Assembly: GCF_020544465.1 (NCBI RefSeq)
Contig: NZ_CP066126.1
Location: forward strand, 1,798,001 to 1,862,000
Direction: 5' to 3'
Length of the DNA: 64,000 nucleotides
Source: Chromobacterium rhizoryzae
GTDB lineage: Bacteria > Pseudomonadota > Gammaproteobacteria > Burkholderiales > Chromobacteriaceae
The notes below the pieces were generated by a model. That model did not search any database, was not told the origin of the DNA, and was given only the letters and a program-made list of their open reading frames with translations. Below are positions 9,234-18,335 of the stretch, piece by piece (position 1 is the first letter of the stretch; each line of letters begins with the position of its first letter). Position numbers and translations under genes: made by a program.

Positions 9234-10577
9234 TCAGGCGCGGTAGCCGTCCGGGTCTATGCCGTGCTTGGCGAACTTGTTGTACAGCGTCTTGCGCGGA
9301 ATGCCCAGCAGCTCCGCCGCCTGCATCACCTGGCCCTGGGTGCGCAGCAGCGCCTGCTCGATCAATTGCTTCTCGTAGGCGTCCACCCTCGCGTCCAGCG
9401 CGCTGGGCGCGTAGGCCGCGGCTTCGCCGTCGTCCGGCGCCACGCCCAGCACATAGCGCTCCGCCGCGTTGCGCAGCTCGCGCACATTGCCCGGCCAGGT
9501 CTGCGCCTGCAGGCGGCCCAATAGCGCCGGCGGCGTGTCCGGCGCCGGGCGGTCGAAGCGCGCCGCCGCTTGCTCCACGAACCATTGGAACAAGTCCGGG
9601 ATGTCCTCGCGCCGTTCGCGCAGCGGCGGCAGCCGCAGCGACACCACATTGAGCCGGTAATACAAGTCTTCGCGGAAGCGCCGCTCCCGGCTGGCCAGGG
9701 CCAGATCGTCCTTGGTGGCGGCCACCACCCGGCAGTCCACCGGGATCAGGCTGTTGGAGCCCAGTCTTTCCACCACCCGCTGTTGCAACACCCGCAGGAG
9801 CTTGGCCTGCAAGGCCAGCGGCATGCCTTCGATTTCGTCGAGGAAGAGGGTGCCGCCGCTGGCGTACTCTATCTTGCCGATGCGGCGCTTGAGCGCGCCG
9901 GTGAAGGCGCCGGCCTCGTGGCCGAAAATTTCGCTCTCGAAAATGGATTCCGGCAGGCCGGCGCAGTTCAGCGGCACGAAATGACGCTCGCGGCGACGGC
10001 TCCAGGCGTGCAGCGCCTGCGCCACCATTTCCTTGCCGGTGCCGGTTTCGCCGTGGATCAGCACGTCGGCGTCGGTGTCGGCGACATTGGCCAGCGTCTC
10101 GCGCAGCGCCTGCATGGCCGGGCTATGGCCGATCAGCACCGGTCCGTTGCTGCGCGCCAGGCTGGCGCGCAGTTCGCGGTTTTCCAGCGTCAGCCGGCGC
10201 TTGTCCAGCGCGCGTTGCACCGTTTCGATCAGCCGGCCCGGCGCATAGGGCTTTTCGATGAAGTCGTAGGCGCCGGCGCGGGTGGCCGCCACCGCCATCG
10301 CGATGTCGCCGTGGCCGGTGACCAGGATCACCGGCAGCTCCCGGTCCTGGTTCAGCGCCTGTTCCATCAGCTCCAGGCCGCTGAGGCCGGGCAGGCGCAC
10401 ATCGCTGAGCAGGACGGCGCGCTCGTCGCGCCTCAGCGCGGTCAGCGCGCTTTCGGCGTCGGCGTAGGCCTGCACCGGCAGGCCGGCCAATTCCAGCGAT
10501 TGCAGCGTGGCCATGCGCACGGCCGGGTCGTCTTCAACGTAGATCACGCCCGCGCGGACGTTGGGGGAGGGTTTCAT
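9234..10577 (-). CDS. dctD: DctD-like sigma-54-dependent response regulator
   Basis: A 447-residue NtrC-class regulator. Residues 10-125 are a receiver domain with the phospho-acceptor Asp in LLSDVRLPGLSG. Residues about 145-375 are an AAA+ sigma-54 activator domain with Walker A GETGTGKE and the RpoN-contact loop GAFTGA. The C-terminus is a Fis-type helix-turn-helix (AAELLGIPRKTLYNK). The ATG at 10575-10577 overlaps the dctB stop by 4 bp, so the two are translationally coupled. DctB/DctD pairs usually activate C4-dicarboxylate uptake genes; none lies in this window, so the target is inferred from family. Confidence 0.88.
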   Translation of the reverse strand: MKPSPNVRAGVIYVEDDPAVRMATLQSLELAGLPVQAYADAESALTALRRDERAVLLSDVRLPGLSGLELMEQALNQDRELPVILVTGHGDIAMAVAATRAGAYDFIEKPYAPGRLIETVQRALDKRRLTLENRELRASLARSNGPVLIGHSPAMQALRETLANVADTDADVLIHGETGTGKEMVAQALHAWSRRRERHFVPLNCAGLPESIFESEIFGHEAGAFTGALKRRIGKIEYASGGTLFLDEIEGMPLALQAKLLRVLQQRVVERLGSNSLIPVDCRVVAATKDDLALASRERRFREDLYYRLNVVSLRLPPLRERREDIPDLFQWFVEQAAARFDRPAPDTPPALLGRLQAQTWPGNVRELRNAAERYVLGVAPDDGEAAAYAPSALDARVDAYEKQLIEQALLRTQGQVMQAAELLGIPRKTLYNKFAKHGIDPDGYRA

Positions 10578-12412
10578 GAGGCGGACTCGCAAGGCCAGTT
10601 GATGATGAAGCGGGCGCCGCCGTCCGGGTGGTTGCAGGCTTCGATGCGGCCGCCGGACTGTTCGACGATTTCCTGCACGATGGCCAGCCCCAGGCCCAGG
10701 CCCTGGCCGCGCGGCTTGGTGCTGTAAAAGGGCTCGAACAGATGCGGCAGATCGGCGTCGGCGATGCCGGGGCCGTGGTCGCGCAGGCGGAATTCCAGCA
10801 TGCCCGCCTTGTGCAGCAGGCTGATCTCCAGCCGGCCTCGCCCTTGCGGCCGCATCGCGTCTATGGCGTTGCCCAGCAGATTGGTGAACACCTGCTCCAG
10901 GCCGATGGCGTCGCAAGCGATGTCGGGACAGCGCGGCGGCAGGTCCAGCTCCAACTCCACCCGGGCCTCGCGCAGCGCCGGCTGCAGCAAGGTCAGCGTG
11001 TCGCGCAGCGCGGCGAGCGGATTGGTCTGGCCCAGCGGGCCGCGGTGGCGGCGGGCGAAGGTTTTCAGGTCCCGGGTGATGTGGGCGATGCGCTCCACCA
11101 ACTGGGAAATCTGGCCCAGATTGTCGCTGGCGTCGTCCGGGCGGCCGCGCTGCAACAGGGTCACCGCGTTGTCGGCGAAGGCGCGCAGCGCCGCCAGCGG
11201 CTGGTTGATTTCATGGGCGACCCCGGCCGCCATCTGGCCCAGCGCCGCCAGCTTGCTGGCCTCGGCCAATTGGCCGCGGGTGATGCGCAGGCTGTTTTCC
11301 GTCTGGATGCGCTCGCGGATTTCCGCCGACAGCTGGGTGTTGCTCAGCGCCAGATCGCGGGTGCGTTCCGCCACTTTGCGCTCCAGCTGGTCGTGGGCCT
11401 GCTGCAAAGCCTGTTGCGCCGCCAGTTGCTCCCGCAGCCGGCTCAGCCGCAGCCGCCGGTAGTGCCACAGCGTCAGCAGGCCCAGGCCGCTGGCCAGCAG
11501 CGTGCTCATGATGGCCAGCAAGGTGAGGTTGCGGCCGTGCATGTCCACCAGCAAGGTCAGCGTCCAGCCGGTTTGCGGCAGGGTCTGGCGGATTTGCAGA
11601 TAGCGGCCGGCCAGCAGCTTGCGCTCGCTGTCCGGCGCCAGCCAGGCCTGTTCGCGCCAACCCGCGTGCGGTTGCAGCAGCGCGAAGGGATGCAGTTTGG
11701 CGCCCAGGTATTGGCGGGTGGCGTCGATCTGGCGGCGCACCGCCGGCGGCAGCGGCTGCCAGGTGGCGAACTTCCAGTCCGGGTTGGCGCTGAGAAAGGC
11801 CACGCCGTGGCGGTCGCTGACCAAGACCGGCTCCGCGCCCTTGCGCCAGGCTTCCTCCAGCGGCGCCAGGCTGACCTTGACCACCGCCACGCCCACGACG
11901 CGGCGGCCGGACAAGACCGGCCAGGACAGGAAATAGCCCGGCTCGCGGCTGGTGCTGCCTATGCCGTAAAAGCTGCCGGACCGGCCGGCCAGCGCCTGCT
12001 GAAAATAGGGACGGAAGGCGTAGCTGTTGCCGACGAAGCTGTACGGCGACATCCAGTTGCTGGACGCCAGCGCGATGCCGTCCACGTTGACGATGAAGAG
12101 CGCCGAGGTGCGCGACTGCCGGTTCACCTGTTCCAGATAGCGGTTCAACGCCTCCACCCGCCGCGGATTGCGCGGGTCCGCCAGCAGGTTGAGGATGTCC
12201 TGGTTCAGCGCCAGCACATAGGGCAGGTAGCGGTATTGCTCCAGCGTGGCGCCGAGGTTGGCGGCGTGCATCTCCGCCCGATGCCGGCCCTCGCGCTCCG
12301 CTTCGGTCAGCAGCATGCGGCTGGCCAACACCCAGCCGCCGCCCAGCGCCAAGGCCAGCAAGAAGAGGGAGGGCAGGCTTTTCAGCAGGAAACGCAACGC
12401 GCGTGCGAGCAT
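10574..12412 (-). CDS. dctB: DctB-like membrane sensor histidine kinase
   Basis: A 612-residue sensor with a membrane helix at about 10-32, a large periplasmic double-Cache region (about 40-285), and a second helix near 290-310. A coiled linker leads to HisKA with the phospho-His in AAGVAHEINQPL, then an HATPase_c with the N box (TNLLGNAIDAM), DHGPGI and GLGLGLAI motifs. It should sense an extracytoplasmic ligand, classically C4-dicarboxylates, and phosphorylate the DctD-like partner. It follows the ABC ATPase gene by 27 bp and may share its transcript. Confidence 0.87.
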   Translation of the reverse strand: MLARALRFLLKSLPSLFLLALALGGGWVLASRMLLTEAEREGRHRAEMHAANLGATLEQYRYLPYVLALNQDILNLLADPRNPRRVEALNRYLEQVNRQSRTSALFIVNVDGIALASSNWMSPYSFVGNSYAFRPYFQQALAGRSGSFYGIGSTSREPGYFLSWPVLSGRRVVGVAVVKVSLAPLEEAWRKGAEPVLVSDRHGVAFLSANPDWKFATWQPLPPAVRRQIDATRQYLGAKLHPFALLQPHAGWREQAWLAPDSERKLLAGRYLQIRQTLPQTGWTLTLLVDMHGRNLTLLAIMSTLLASGLGLLTLWHYRRLRLSRLREQLAAQQALQQAHDQLERKVAERTRDLALSNTQLSAEIRERIQTENSLRITRGQLAEASKLAALGQMAAGVAHEINQPLAALRAFADNAVTLLQRGRPDDASDNLGQISQLVERIAHITRDLKTFARRHRGPLGQTNPLAALRDTLTLLQPALREARVELELDLPPRCPDIACDAIGLEQVFTNLLGNAIDAMRPQGRGRLEISLLHKAGMLEFRLRDHGPGIADADLPHLFEPFYSTKPRGQGLGLGLAIVQEIVEQSGGRIEACNHPDGGARFIINWPCESAS

Positions 12413-12439
12413 GGCGGCGGATCGGAAATCGGCGATGCC

Positions 12440-13231
12440 TCAGTCTACCGCAGCTTGCAGTTCCGCGGCTTCGTGGCGTGAATGTTCCTCCATCACCAGC
12501 CGGGTCAGCTCCCGTTTCAGATCGTTGAAGCCCGGCGCGCTGGGGTCGCGCGGGCGCGGCAGCTCCACCCGAACGTCGCGCTTGATGGTGCCGGGGCGGT
12601 AGGTCATCACCACCACCCGGTCCGCCAGGTAGATGGATTCCTCGATGCTGTGGGTGACGAAGATGATGGTCTTGCCGCTCTCCTGCCAGATGCGCAGCAG
12701 CTCGTCCTGCAAGGAGCGCCGGGTCAGCGCGTCCAGCGCGCCGAAGGGCTCGTCCATCAGCATCACCGGCGAATCCAGCGCCAGCACCCGCGCAATCGCC
12801 ACCCGCTGGCGCATGCCGCCGGACAGGTCCTTGGGGAAGCGGTGGCGGAAGTCGCGCAGGTGCAGCTTGTCCAGCAGCGGCTCCACCGCGGCGCGGATCT
12901 CGGCCGGGGAGCGTTTCTGGATTTCCAGGCCGAAGCCTATGTTCTGTTCCACCGTCATCCACGGAAACAGCGCGTACTCCTGAAACACCATGCCGCGGTC
13001 CGGCCCGGGCGCGGCGACGCGCTGTCCGGCCACCAGAATCTCGCCGCCGCTGGGCGGCGCGAAGCCGGCGATGGCGTTGAGCAGCGTGGATTTGCCGCAG
13101 CCGGACGGGCCCAGCAGGCAGACGAACTCGCCGGGCTGGATGTCCAGCTGGATGTCGCGCAGGGCGATTACGTCGCCGCCCGGCGTCTTGAATACTTTTT
13201 GCACCTGTTGCACTTCGATCTGGGCGCTCAT
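12440..13231 (-). CDS. ABC importer ATPase, nitrate/sulfonate/taurine type
   Basis: A 263-residue nucleotide-binding subunit with Walker A GPSGCGKST, Q-loop VFQEYALFPW, signature LSGGMRQRVAIARVLA, Walker B VMLMDEPFGALD and the H-loop in FVTHSIEES. It matches the TauB/SsuB/NrtD group. It powers the importer made with the permease and binding protein encoded upstream. It is separated from the permease gene by 246 bp that contain repeat copy B, so its expression relative to the permease may be altered. Confidence 0.9.
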   Translation of the reverse strand: MSAQIEVQQVQKVFKTPGGDVIALRDIQLDIQPGEFVCLLGPSGCGKSTLLNAIAGFAPPSGGEILVAGQRVAAPGPDRGMVFQEYALFPWMTVEQNIGFGLEIQKRSPAEIRAAVEPLLDKLHLRDFRHRFPKDLSGGMRQRVAIARVLALDSPVMLMDEPFGALDALTRRSLQDELLRIWQESGKTIIFVTHSIEESIYLADRVVVMTYRPGTIKRDVRVELPRPRDPSAPGFNDLKRELTRLVMEEHSRHEAAELQAAVD

Positions 13232-13333
13232 GCCTCATCCTTCCATGTCGCGCAGCAGTGGGGGCCGCTGTTGCGCGAATTCGTTCTTTGCGCCGCGCCC
13301 GCGTCGAAGCGGGCCCGGCGGCGCATTGTGATC

Positions 13334-13480
13334 AGAGCCTGTTCAATGTTCCGCGCGCTAGGGCGAGACAAGGCGACAACTGCCGAGAAAGCGGAATGTA
13401 CGGGGGGTACATGGGCATTTCTAAGCGGCGCTCACCTTGCGAGGCCCCACAACGCGCAGCGGACATTGAGCGGGTTTTTA
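13334..13480 (+). repeat. Dispersed intergenic repeat, copy B (full length, about 147 bp)
   Basis: Reference orientation. The left terminus GCCTGTTCAATGTTCCGC pairs with the right terminus GCGGACATTGAGCGGG. The interior shares CTAGGGCGAGACAAGGCGA, AAAGCGGAATGTAC, CATGGGCATTT and GCGGCGCTCACC with other copies. It lies inside the importer operon, and its right end runs into the TAA stop (13478-13480, minus strand) of the permease gene. Confidence 0.87.
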
Positions 13481-14308
13481 CTGGTCGATGCCGCGATGCC
13501 ATTTCAGCAGGCGGTTGTTCAGCCCCTGCATCAGCATGTCGATCAACAGGCCGAGAATGCCGATGGTGACCATGCCGGCGATGACCTTGTCGGTCCAGAA
13601 ATACTCGCGCGCCTCCATGATGCGGTAGCCGACGCCGCTGTTCACCGCGATCATCTCCGCCACGATCACCACGATGAAGGCGGTGCCCATGCCCACCCGC
13701 GCGCCGGTGAAGATGAAGGGCGTGGCCGCCGGCAGGATCACCCGGCGGAACAGGGTGGCGCGGCTGGCGCCCAGGTTGCGCGCGGCGCGGATATAGATGC
13801 CGTCCACATTGCGCACGCCGGAAATGGTGTTCATCAGGATGGGGAAGAAAGCGCCTATGGTGATGAGGAACACCGCCGGCGGATTGCCCAGGCCGAACCA
13901 CAGGATGGACAGCGGGGTCCAGGCGATGGGCGGGATCGGCCGCAGGAACTGGATCAAGGGGTTGAAGGCCCGGTACACCGGGTCGCTGACGCCCATGAAC
14001 AGCCCCAGCAGCAAGCCCAGGCCGCCGCCCAGCGCAAAGCCCAGCACCACCCGCCACAGGCTGGCCGCCACGTCGTGGACCAGCTCGCCGGACAGCAGCC
14101 AGGCGAGATAGCCGCCGGAGGCTGGATCGTAGGCTTCCAGCGGCTGCCAGTAAGCCAGCCACTTTTGCAATACCGCCAGCGGCGAGGGCAGGATTTGCGG
14201 ATTGATCCAGCCCAGGCTGGAACTGGCCTGCCAGATCAGCACGATGGCGATGGGCACCGCCAGGCTGGACCAGGCCTGGCCCAGCCGGGAAAACACAGTC
14301 TGCTGCAT
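13478..14308 (-). CDS. ABC importer permease, nitrate/sulfonate/taurine type
   Basis: A 276-residue inner membrane permease with about six helices (first around 18-38) and the BPD_transp_1 EAA-type loop (NLGASRATLFRRVILPAA). It fits the TauC/SsuC family in length and order. The ATG follows the binding-protein stop by 18 bp, so both are probably co-transcribed. The substrate is unknown; sulfonates, taurine or related organosulfur compounds are the family norm. Its stop codon coincides with one end of repeat copy B. Confidence 0.9.
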   Translation of the reverse strand: MQQTVFSRLGQAWSSLAVPIAIVLIWQASSSLGWINPQILPSPLAVLQKWLAYWQPLEAYDPASGGYLAWLLSGELVHDVAASLWRVVLGFALGGGLGLLLGLFMGVSDPVYRAFNPLIQFLRPIPPIAWTPLSILWFGLGNPPAVFLITIGAFFPILMNTISGVRNVDGIYIRAARNLGASRATLFRRVILPAATPFIFTGARVGMGTAFIVVIVAEMIAVNSGVGYRIMEAREYFWTDKVIAGMVTIGILGLLIDMLMQGLNNRLLKWHRGIDQ

Positions 14309-14326
14309 GATTCGCTCCCGCCGCCG

Positions 14327-15301
14327 TCAATTAACCTTGAGGTCCTGCTTGGCCTTGCTCAGCAAGTCCAGCTTCACCCAGTCCGCCGCCTTGGGCGGCT
14401 TGGCCATCTTGCCGATGCCGTACTGCTGCATCATGTCGGTGGTGGTCTGGATATGGGCCACGCTCAGATCGTAGCTGTACGGGGAGTTGGAGATCGCGTC
14501 CTGGAAATCGTCGGCGCTGATCTGGTTCTTGAACATATTCTCGCGCACGTATTTTTCCGCCAGCTTGGGGTTCTTGATGAAGGTGTTGGTGGCCTCCACA
14601 AAGCATTTGATCAAGCGTTCCGCCACGCCGCGGCGTTCCTTGTACATTTTCTCCGTCATCACCAGGGTGCGGATGGGCTCGCCCAGCGGGGTGTCGTAGG
14701 GTTTCAGCACTTCCACGCCGAAGCCTTTATTGATGGCCTGGGACGACTGCGGCTCGGACTGGCTCATCGCGTCTATCTGCTTGCCCATCAAGGCCTGGTT
14801 CAGATCGGCGAAGGGCATGTAGATCACCTGCACGTCCTTGCCCGGTTTGTCGGACCAGCTGAGCTTGTATTTGGCCAGCTCCGCCGCCAGCAGCAGCTCC
14901 TGCGCGCCGCCGCGCGCCACGCCCACTTTCTTGCCCTTCAAATCTTTGACGCTCTTGATGCCGCTGTCCTTGGCGGCCACGATGCGCGCGCCGCCCTTGG
15001 CGAAGCCGGCCACCGCGAAGATGGGCGCGCCGCCGGCGCGGCCGGCCACCGCCGCGTCCGCCGCGCTGGCGGCGATATCCACTTCGCCGGCGACGATGGC
15101 CGGCATGATGTCTATGCCTTTGGCGAACATGCGCTCTTCGATCTTCAGATCGTATTTGGGCGCAATCTCCTTCATATAGCTGATGGCGCCGTAGTGGGCG
15201 AATTTGAGATTGCCCAGGCGGACCACGTCGGCGGCGAGGGCGGGCAGCGAAAGGCCGCCGCCCAGGGCGGCGAGACAGAGCCAGGTGCGGATGCGTTGCA
15301 T
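14327..15301 (-). CDS. Periplasmic substrate-binding protein of an ABC importer (NMT1/SsuA type)
   Basis: A 324-residue protein with a signal peptide (MQRIRTWLCLAALGGGLSLPALA) and an NMT1-like periplasmic-binding fold. Recognisable segments are GNLKFAHYGAISYMKE, GEVDIAASAADAAVAGR, DLKGKKVGVARGGAQELLL and MSQSEPQSSQAI. It captures the ligand for the permease and ATPase encoded just downstream, forming a three-gene importer. The upstream 250 bp are relatively AT-rich (TTCTATTTATACGACG and TTTAAACGACG) and are the likely promoter. Confidence 0.9.
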   Translation of the reverse strand: MQRIRTWLCLAALGGGLSLPALAADVVRLGNLKFAHYGAISYMKEIAPKYDLKIEERMFAKGIDIMPAIVAGEVDIAASAADAAVAGRAGGAPIFAVAGFAKGGARIVAAKDSGIKSVKDLKGKKVGVARGGAQELLLAAELAKYKLSWSDKPGKDVQVIYMPFADLNQALMGKQIDAMSQSEPQSSQAINKGFGVEVLKPYDTPLGEPIRTLVMTEKMYKERRGVAERLIKCFVEATNTFIKNPKLAEKYVRENMFKNQISADDFQDAISNSPYSYDLSVAHIQTTTDMMQQYGIGKMAKPPKAADWVKLDLLSKAKQDLKVN

Positions 15302-15558
15302 GGTGTTTCTCCTTTGCGGGTATGGGGCCGGGCGGAGCGCGGCAACCTTCTATTTATACGACGTTTGCATTTAAACGACGCGGCGACGCGGGGCGAGGCC
15401 GTGAGGTGGTTCTTATTAGGCAAAGCGCGTGCCAGCTTATTTAACCGTTAAGCCGTTGATTTTCATGGCTTGCGTCGGGAGCGCGTGGCCGGATTCAGCC
15501 AGCGCCGCCGGCGGCTGTGCCAAAAGCGGCTCAGTCGTCGGCGGCGCAATAGCTGCAC

Positions 15559-15975
15559 TTATTCAGTATCGGCCAAGCGTTTTGCCGTCTGCTGGCGCAA
15601 GGCGTCCTCCCGAAGCTTGATGCGGTCGATGTAGCCGAAGATGTCGATGGGGAAGATCAGCACCTGTTCGACCAAGGCGAAGAAGCCGGCCCAATAGCCT
15701 TGCTCGGGGCCTTGCACCGAGAAATCGACGTCGGCGGCGATGCGCGCCAGCAAGGCGCGTTTCGGGACGTCGGGATTGTCCTGCAGGTACTGGATGAAAT
15801 GGCCGGCGTATTCGCGTCCCAGCAAATAGGCCTGGCGATAATCGTCGGCCGGCGGCACTTGCCAGCAATGGACTTGAGGATGGTCCGGCAAGCGCGCGGC
15901 GAAGGGCAGTTCCTGATAGGAAACGGGTTTGAGATTGGGGCGGTAATGGCGGCGAATCGGGTATTTGACGGACAT
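15559..15975 (-). CDS. Hypothetical protein
   Basis: 138 residues, not recognised. It starts MSVKYPIRRHYRPNLKP, is rich in Tyr, Arg and aromatic residues, and has one hydrophobic segment (GYWAGFFALVEQVLIFPIDIFGYID, about 90-115) that could be a membrane-associated helix. A purine-rich AGGAG lies 7 bp upstream of the ATG on the minus strand (around 15983-15987), which supports this start. No neighbour suggests a role. It is probably real, given the good ribosome site and coding-like GC3 pattern, but the function is unknown. Confidence 0.65.
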   Translation of the reverse strand: MSVKYPIRRHYRPNLKPVSYQELPFAARLPDHPQVHCWQVPPADDYRQAYLLGREYAGHFIQYLQDNPDVPKRALLARIAADVDFSVQGPEQGYWAGFFALVEQVLIFPIDIFGYIDRIKLREDALRQQTAKRLADTE

Positions 15976-16319
15976 GCGCGCACTCCTGTTGATTCAGGCT
16001 GCCGATGGGGCGACGGGCAGCCGCAGGCTCATGGCAGGCGCATGGCAGGATTGGAGTTCCGGCGCCACGGTCCGGCGGGTGCGAGCACCCTCCCACCACG
16101 GCCTGCCCGTTTTAGGTATGGCTGAAGGGTGCAAGGGCACGGACCAAGCGGTTGCGGCGCTTGGGCCGAGGCGGCGGGGCCAGACTCCAATCTGGGCGCT
16201 GCCGGTTGGGGCGGCGCGTTTGCGATTGTGCCTAGCGGAGATGAGGGGGTCAAGGCGGCATCGGCGCCTGGGCCGCTGATTGAGCCGCCCGGCCCGGGAC
16301 CGGGCGGCGGCCGGGTCTT
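15976..16319. other. 344-bp intergenic region without a supported gene
   Basis: No frame here has a convincing ribosome site and protein-like composition. It holds a GC hairpin (GCCGCCCGG at 16284, CCGGGCGGC at 16300) just after the lipase stop, possibly its terminator though without a T-run. It also holds a 9-bp inverted pair GATTGGAGT (16049) / ACTCCAATC (16184) that may be chance. The promoter of the minus-strand gene at 15975 should lie in the left part. Confidence 0.6.
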
Positions 16320-17334
16320 CTAGGCGTAAAACCGGGATTGTCCCTGCCAGGCGCTGGCGACGAAGTCTTGCACATGATCCAGGAATTTGTCATGGCGGCC
16401 CAGGCGGCTGTCGTCGGCCTGGCGGTTGGCCGGCAGCAGATAGAGCTGGCCGACGTGGCGCACCGGCAACAGCCCGTCCAGCGCCGGCACCAGATCGCCC
16501 TGGACGCAGTAATGACGGATATGGGCCGCGGCCGCGCGCGCCTGATCCAGATCGTTGCCGTGCCGCGCCAGCAGTTCGTTTTGCAGGCCGCGGCCGAACT
16601 GGGCGCTGCGGGGTGGACAGCTGCATCGCCGCGTAGGCGGCCATGCCGCCGCCCAGCGAGTGGCCGCCGGTGCTGACGGTGTAGCCGGGCTCGCCGCTGC
16701 GCATCAGCGGCAGGCCGGCGGCCAGGCTTTGCAGCTTGCGGGTGAGCTGGGCGGCCTGGGCGTAGCAGGCGGGGCGGCCGCCAAAGGCGGCGTTGCCGAT
16801 GTTGGCGCGCCACTGCCGCGCCACGCTGGCCAGGTTTTTCAGATTGCGCTGGGCGAGGCCGCCCACGCCGCGGCCGCTGGTGGTGCCGCCGAAGACCAGG
16901 CGGATGTCCCCCTCGGCCTTGTTGCGGAACACATAGGCCACCAGGCCGCTTTCCGGGTCCATCAGGCGCGCCTGCTGGGGCTGAAACTCTAGTTTGCTGC
17001 CCTTGGCCAGCAGCCGCGCCAGTTCCGCGTCCGGGCTCCATTGGGTGGCGCGCAGGCTGTCCAGATCCCGGCTATAGGGGAAGTTGGCGAGCAGGGCGCT
17101 GTCCTTGAGTCTTTGCCGGGCCGGCTCGGGGTTGAGCCGCTCCAGCGGCTGCGGCGCGCAGAGGCCGTCCAGCGGATTGGCGCGCGGCGCGGTCCGCGTC
17201 GGGGCGGGGGCGTCCGCGCGGTTGGCCGTCTGGCTGAGCCGCGCCGATATCGGACTGGCGGCGGCGTGGGAGCGGGCGGGTTCGTCCGCTGCCATGGTTT
17301 GGGGCGCGGCGGCGCGGGAAGCTTGAATGAGCAT
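16320..17334 (-). pseudogene. Class-3 lipase-like gene with a frameshift
   Basis: The first 244 codons encode an Ala/Pro/Thr-rich, probably disordered N-terminus (residues 1-60) and a lipase_3-like core with LVFGGTTSG and the nucleophile elbow GGHSLGGG (Ser about 226). At about 16601-16606 the frame breaks. The sequence after it is clearly coding in another minus frame (QFGRGLQNELLARHGNDLDQ, HYCVQGDLVPALDG, and RHDKFLDHVQDFVAS) and ends at TAG 16320-16322. This restores a protein of about 338 residues with candidate catalytic Asp and His. The break fits loss of two bases in GCGCGC or one extra C. It may be a true mutation or a sequencing error. The N-terminus resembles type III effector leaders, but that is weak evidence. 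Confidence 0.8.
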
Positions 17335-17479
17335 GATGGGCAGACGCGTGAGAAGGTTGATCGCCGCATGCTAAAGGGACGCGGACGGCTTGCCTTGCAG
17401 ATTTTACTCAGCCGGCGGTTACGGTTCCGTGATAATGACGGATTCGGGATGAATCCGCGGTGAACGGGAAGGGGAAGCG

Positions 17480-18037
17480 ATGGAGATGGAGACGGAGCGT
17501 TTATGGCTGCGCCAATGGCGGGACGAAGATCTGGCGCCCTTCGTCGCCATGGGGCGGGATCCGGAGGTGATGCGTTATTTTCCGGCGCTGCTGAGCGCCG
17601 AGGACAGCGCGGAAGGCATGGAACGCCAGCGCGGCTTGATCGCGACGCGCGGCTGGGGGCTATGGGCGCTGGAGGAGAAAGCGTCCGGGGACTTCCTCGG
17701 TTTCGTCGGCCTGGCGGTGCCGCGCGCGGAATTGCCGTGCATGCCCTGCGTGGAGGCGGGCTGGCGGCTGCGGCGCGTATCCTGGGGCCGGGGCTACGCC
17801 TCCGAGGCCGCGCGTCGGGCGCTGGCCTTCGGTTTCGAGACCTTGGGCCTGGACGAAATCGTGTCTTTCACCGCCTTGCCCAATCTGCCGTCGCAGCGGC
17901 TGATGCAGCGGCTGGGCATGCGCAACGCCGGACGGGATTTCGATCATCCGGCCCTGGCGCCCGGGCATCCGCTGCGGCGGCATTGCCTGTATCTGTTGTC
18001 GGCGGCGGAGTGGGCCGCGGCGCCGCCCGAGGCTTGA
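17480..18037 (+). CDS. GNAT-family N-acetyltransferase, RimJ/RimL type
   Basis: A 185-residue acetyl-CoA-dependent acetyltransferase. The opening METERLWLRQWRDEDLAPF is the classic start of the Acetyltransf_3 group. Motif A is WGRGYASEAARRALAFGFETLGLDEI and motif B is NLPSQRLMQRLGM. A GGGGAAGCG ribosome site precedes the ATG. The substrate could be a protein N-terminus, an amino group on a metabolite or an antibiotic; nothing nearby decides it. It ends at a clear terminator. Confidence 0.88.
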   Translation: MEMETERLWLRQWRDEDLAPFVAMGRDPEVMRYFPALLSAEDSAEGMERQRGLIATRGWGLWALEEKASGDFLGFVGLAVPRAELPCMPCVEAGWRLRRVSWGRGYASEAARRALAFGFETLGLDEIVSFTALPNLPSQRLMQRLGMRNAGRDFDHPALAPGHPLRRHCLYLLSAAEWAAAPPEA

Positions 18038-18052
18038 AGCCGGGAGGGAGAA

Positions 18053-18077
18053 CCGCCGCCGTCAGGCGGCTTTTTTA
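18053..18077 (+). terminator. Rho-independent terminator after the acetyltransferase gene
   Basis: GCCGCC-GTCA-GGCGGC stem-loop followed by six T. Confidence 0.88.
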
Positions 18078-18154
18078 TTGCACGCGGCATGGCGGATGGG
18101 CTGCTTTTATGCGCGATGAGCGATTTTTGCAATTTCAGGCGGAACCCTGAGTTT

Positions 18155-18205
18155 AGGCTCTAGTCTATTAGAATTTTATATTACGCTTATTTATTGGCGT
18201 GAACG
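18155..18205 (+). promoter_or_regulatory. AT-rich island, probable promoter region of the exported-protein pair
   Basis: CTAGTCTATTAGAATTTTATATTACGCTTATTTATTGG is strikingly AT-rich in a GC-rich genome and lies 130-180 bp before the first exported-protein gene. Exact -35/-10 boxes cannot be assigned with confidence. Confidence 0.4.
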
Positions 18206-18228
18206 GGTGGCAGCCCGATCCGCGCCTC

Positions 18229-18286
18229 ATCGTCCATGAGCCTGTACCAAAGCGGCGCTCGCCGCGGCGGATTTTGAACAGACCTG
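18229..18286 (+). repeat. Dispersed repeat, copy E (truncated or internally deleted)
   Basis: GTCCATGAGC, then AAAGCGGCGCTCGCC and a right end TTTTGAACAGACCT match the right half of copies A and B. The left half and the middle are missing. Unlike other copies it is not next to a stop codon. Confidence 0.55.
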
Positions 18287-18335
18287 AAAGCGACCCATGC
18301 CTCCCTCCTGTTTCTAACCTCCATTGGAGTCCGTG

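Noticed and set aside
16049..16192. 9-bp inverted pair GATTGGAGT / ACTCCAATC
   Set aside because: 127 bp apart, no other symmetry, and expected by chance in a region of this size often enough not to support a feature.
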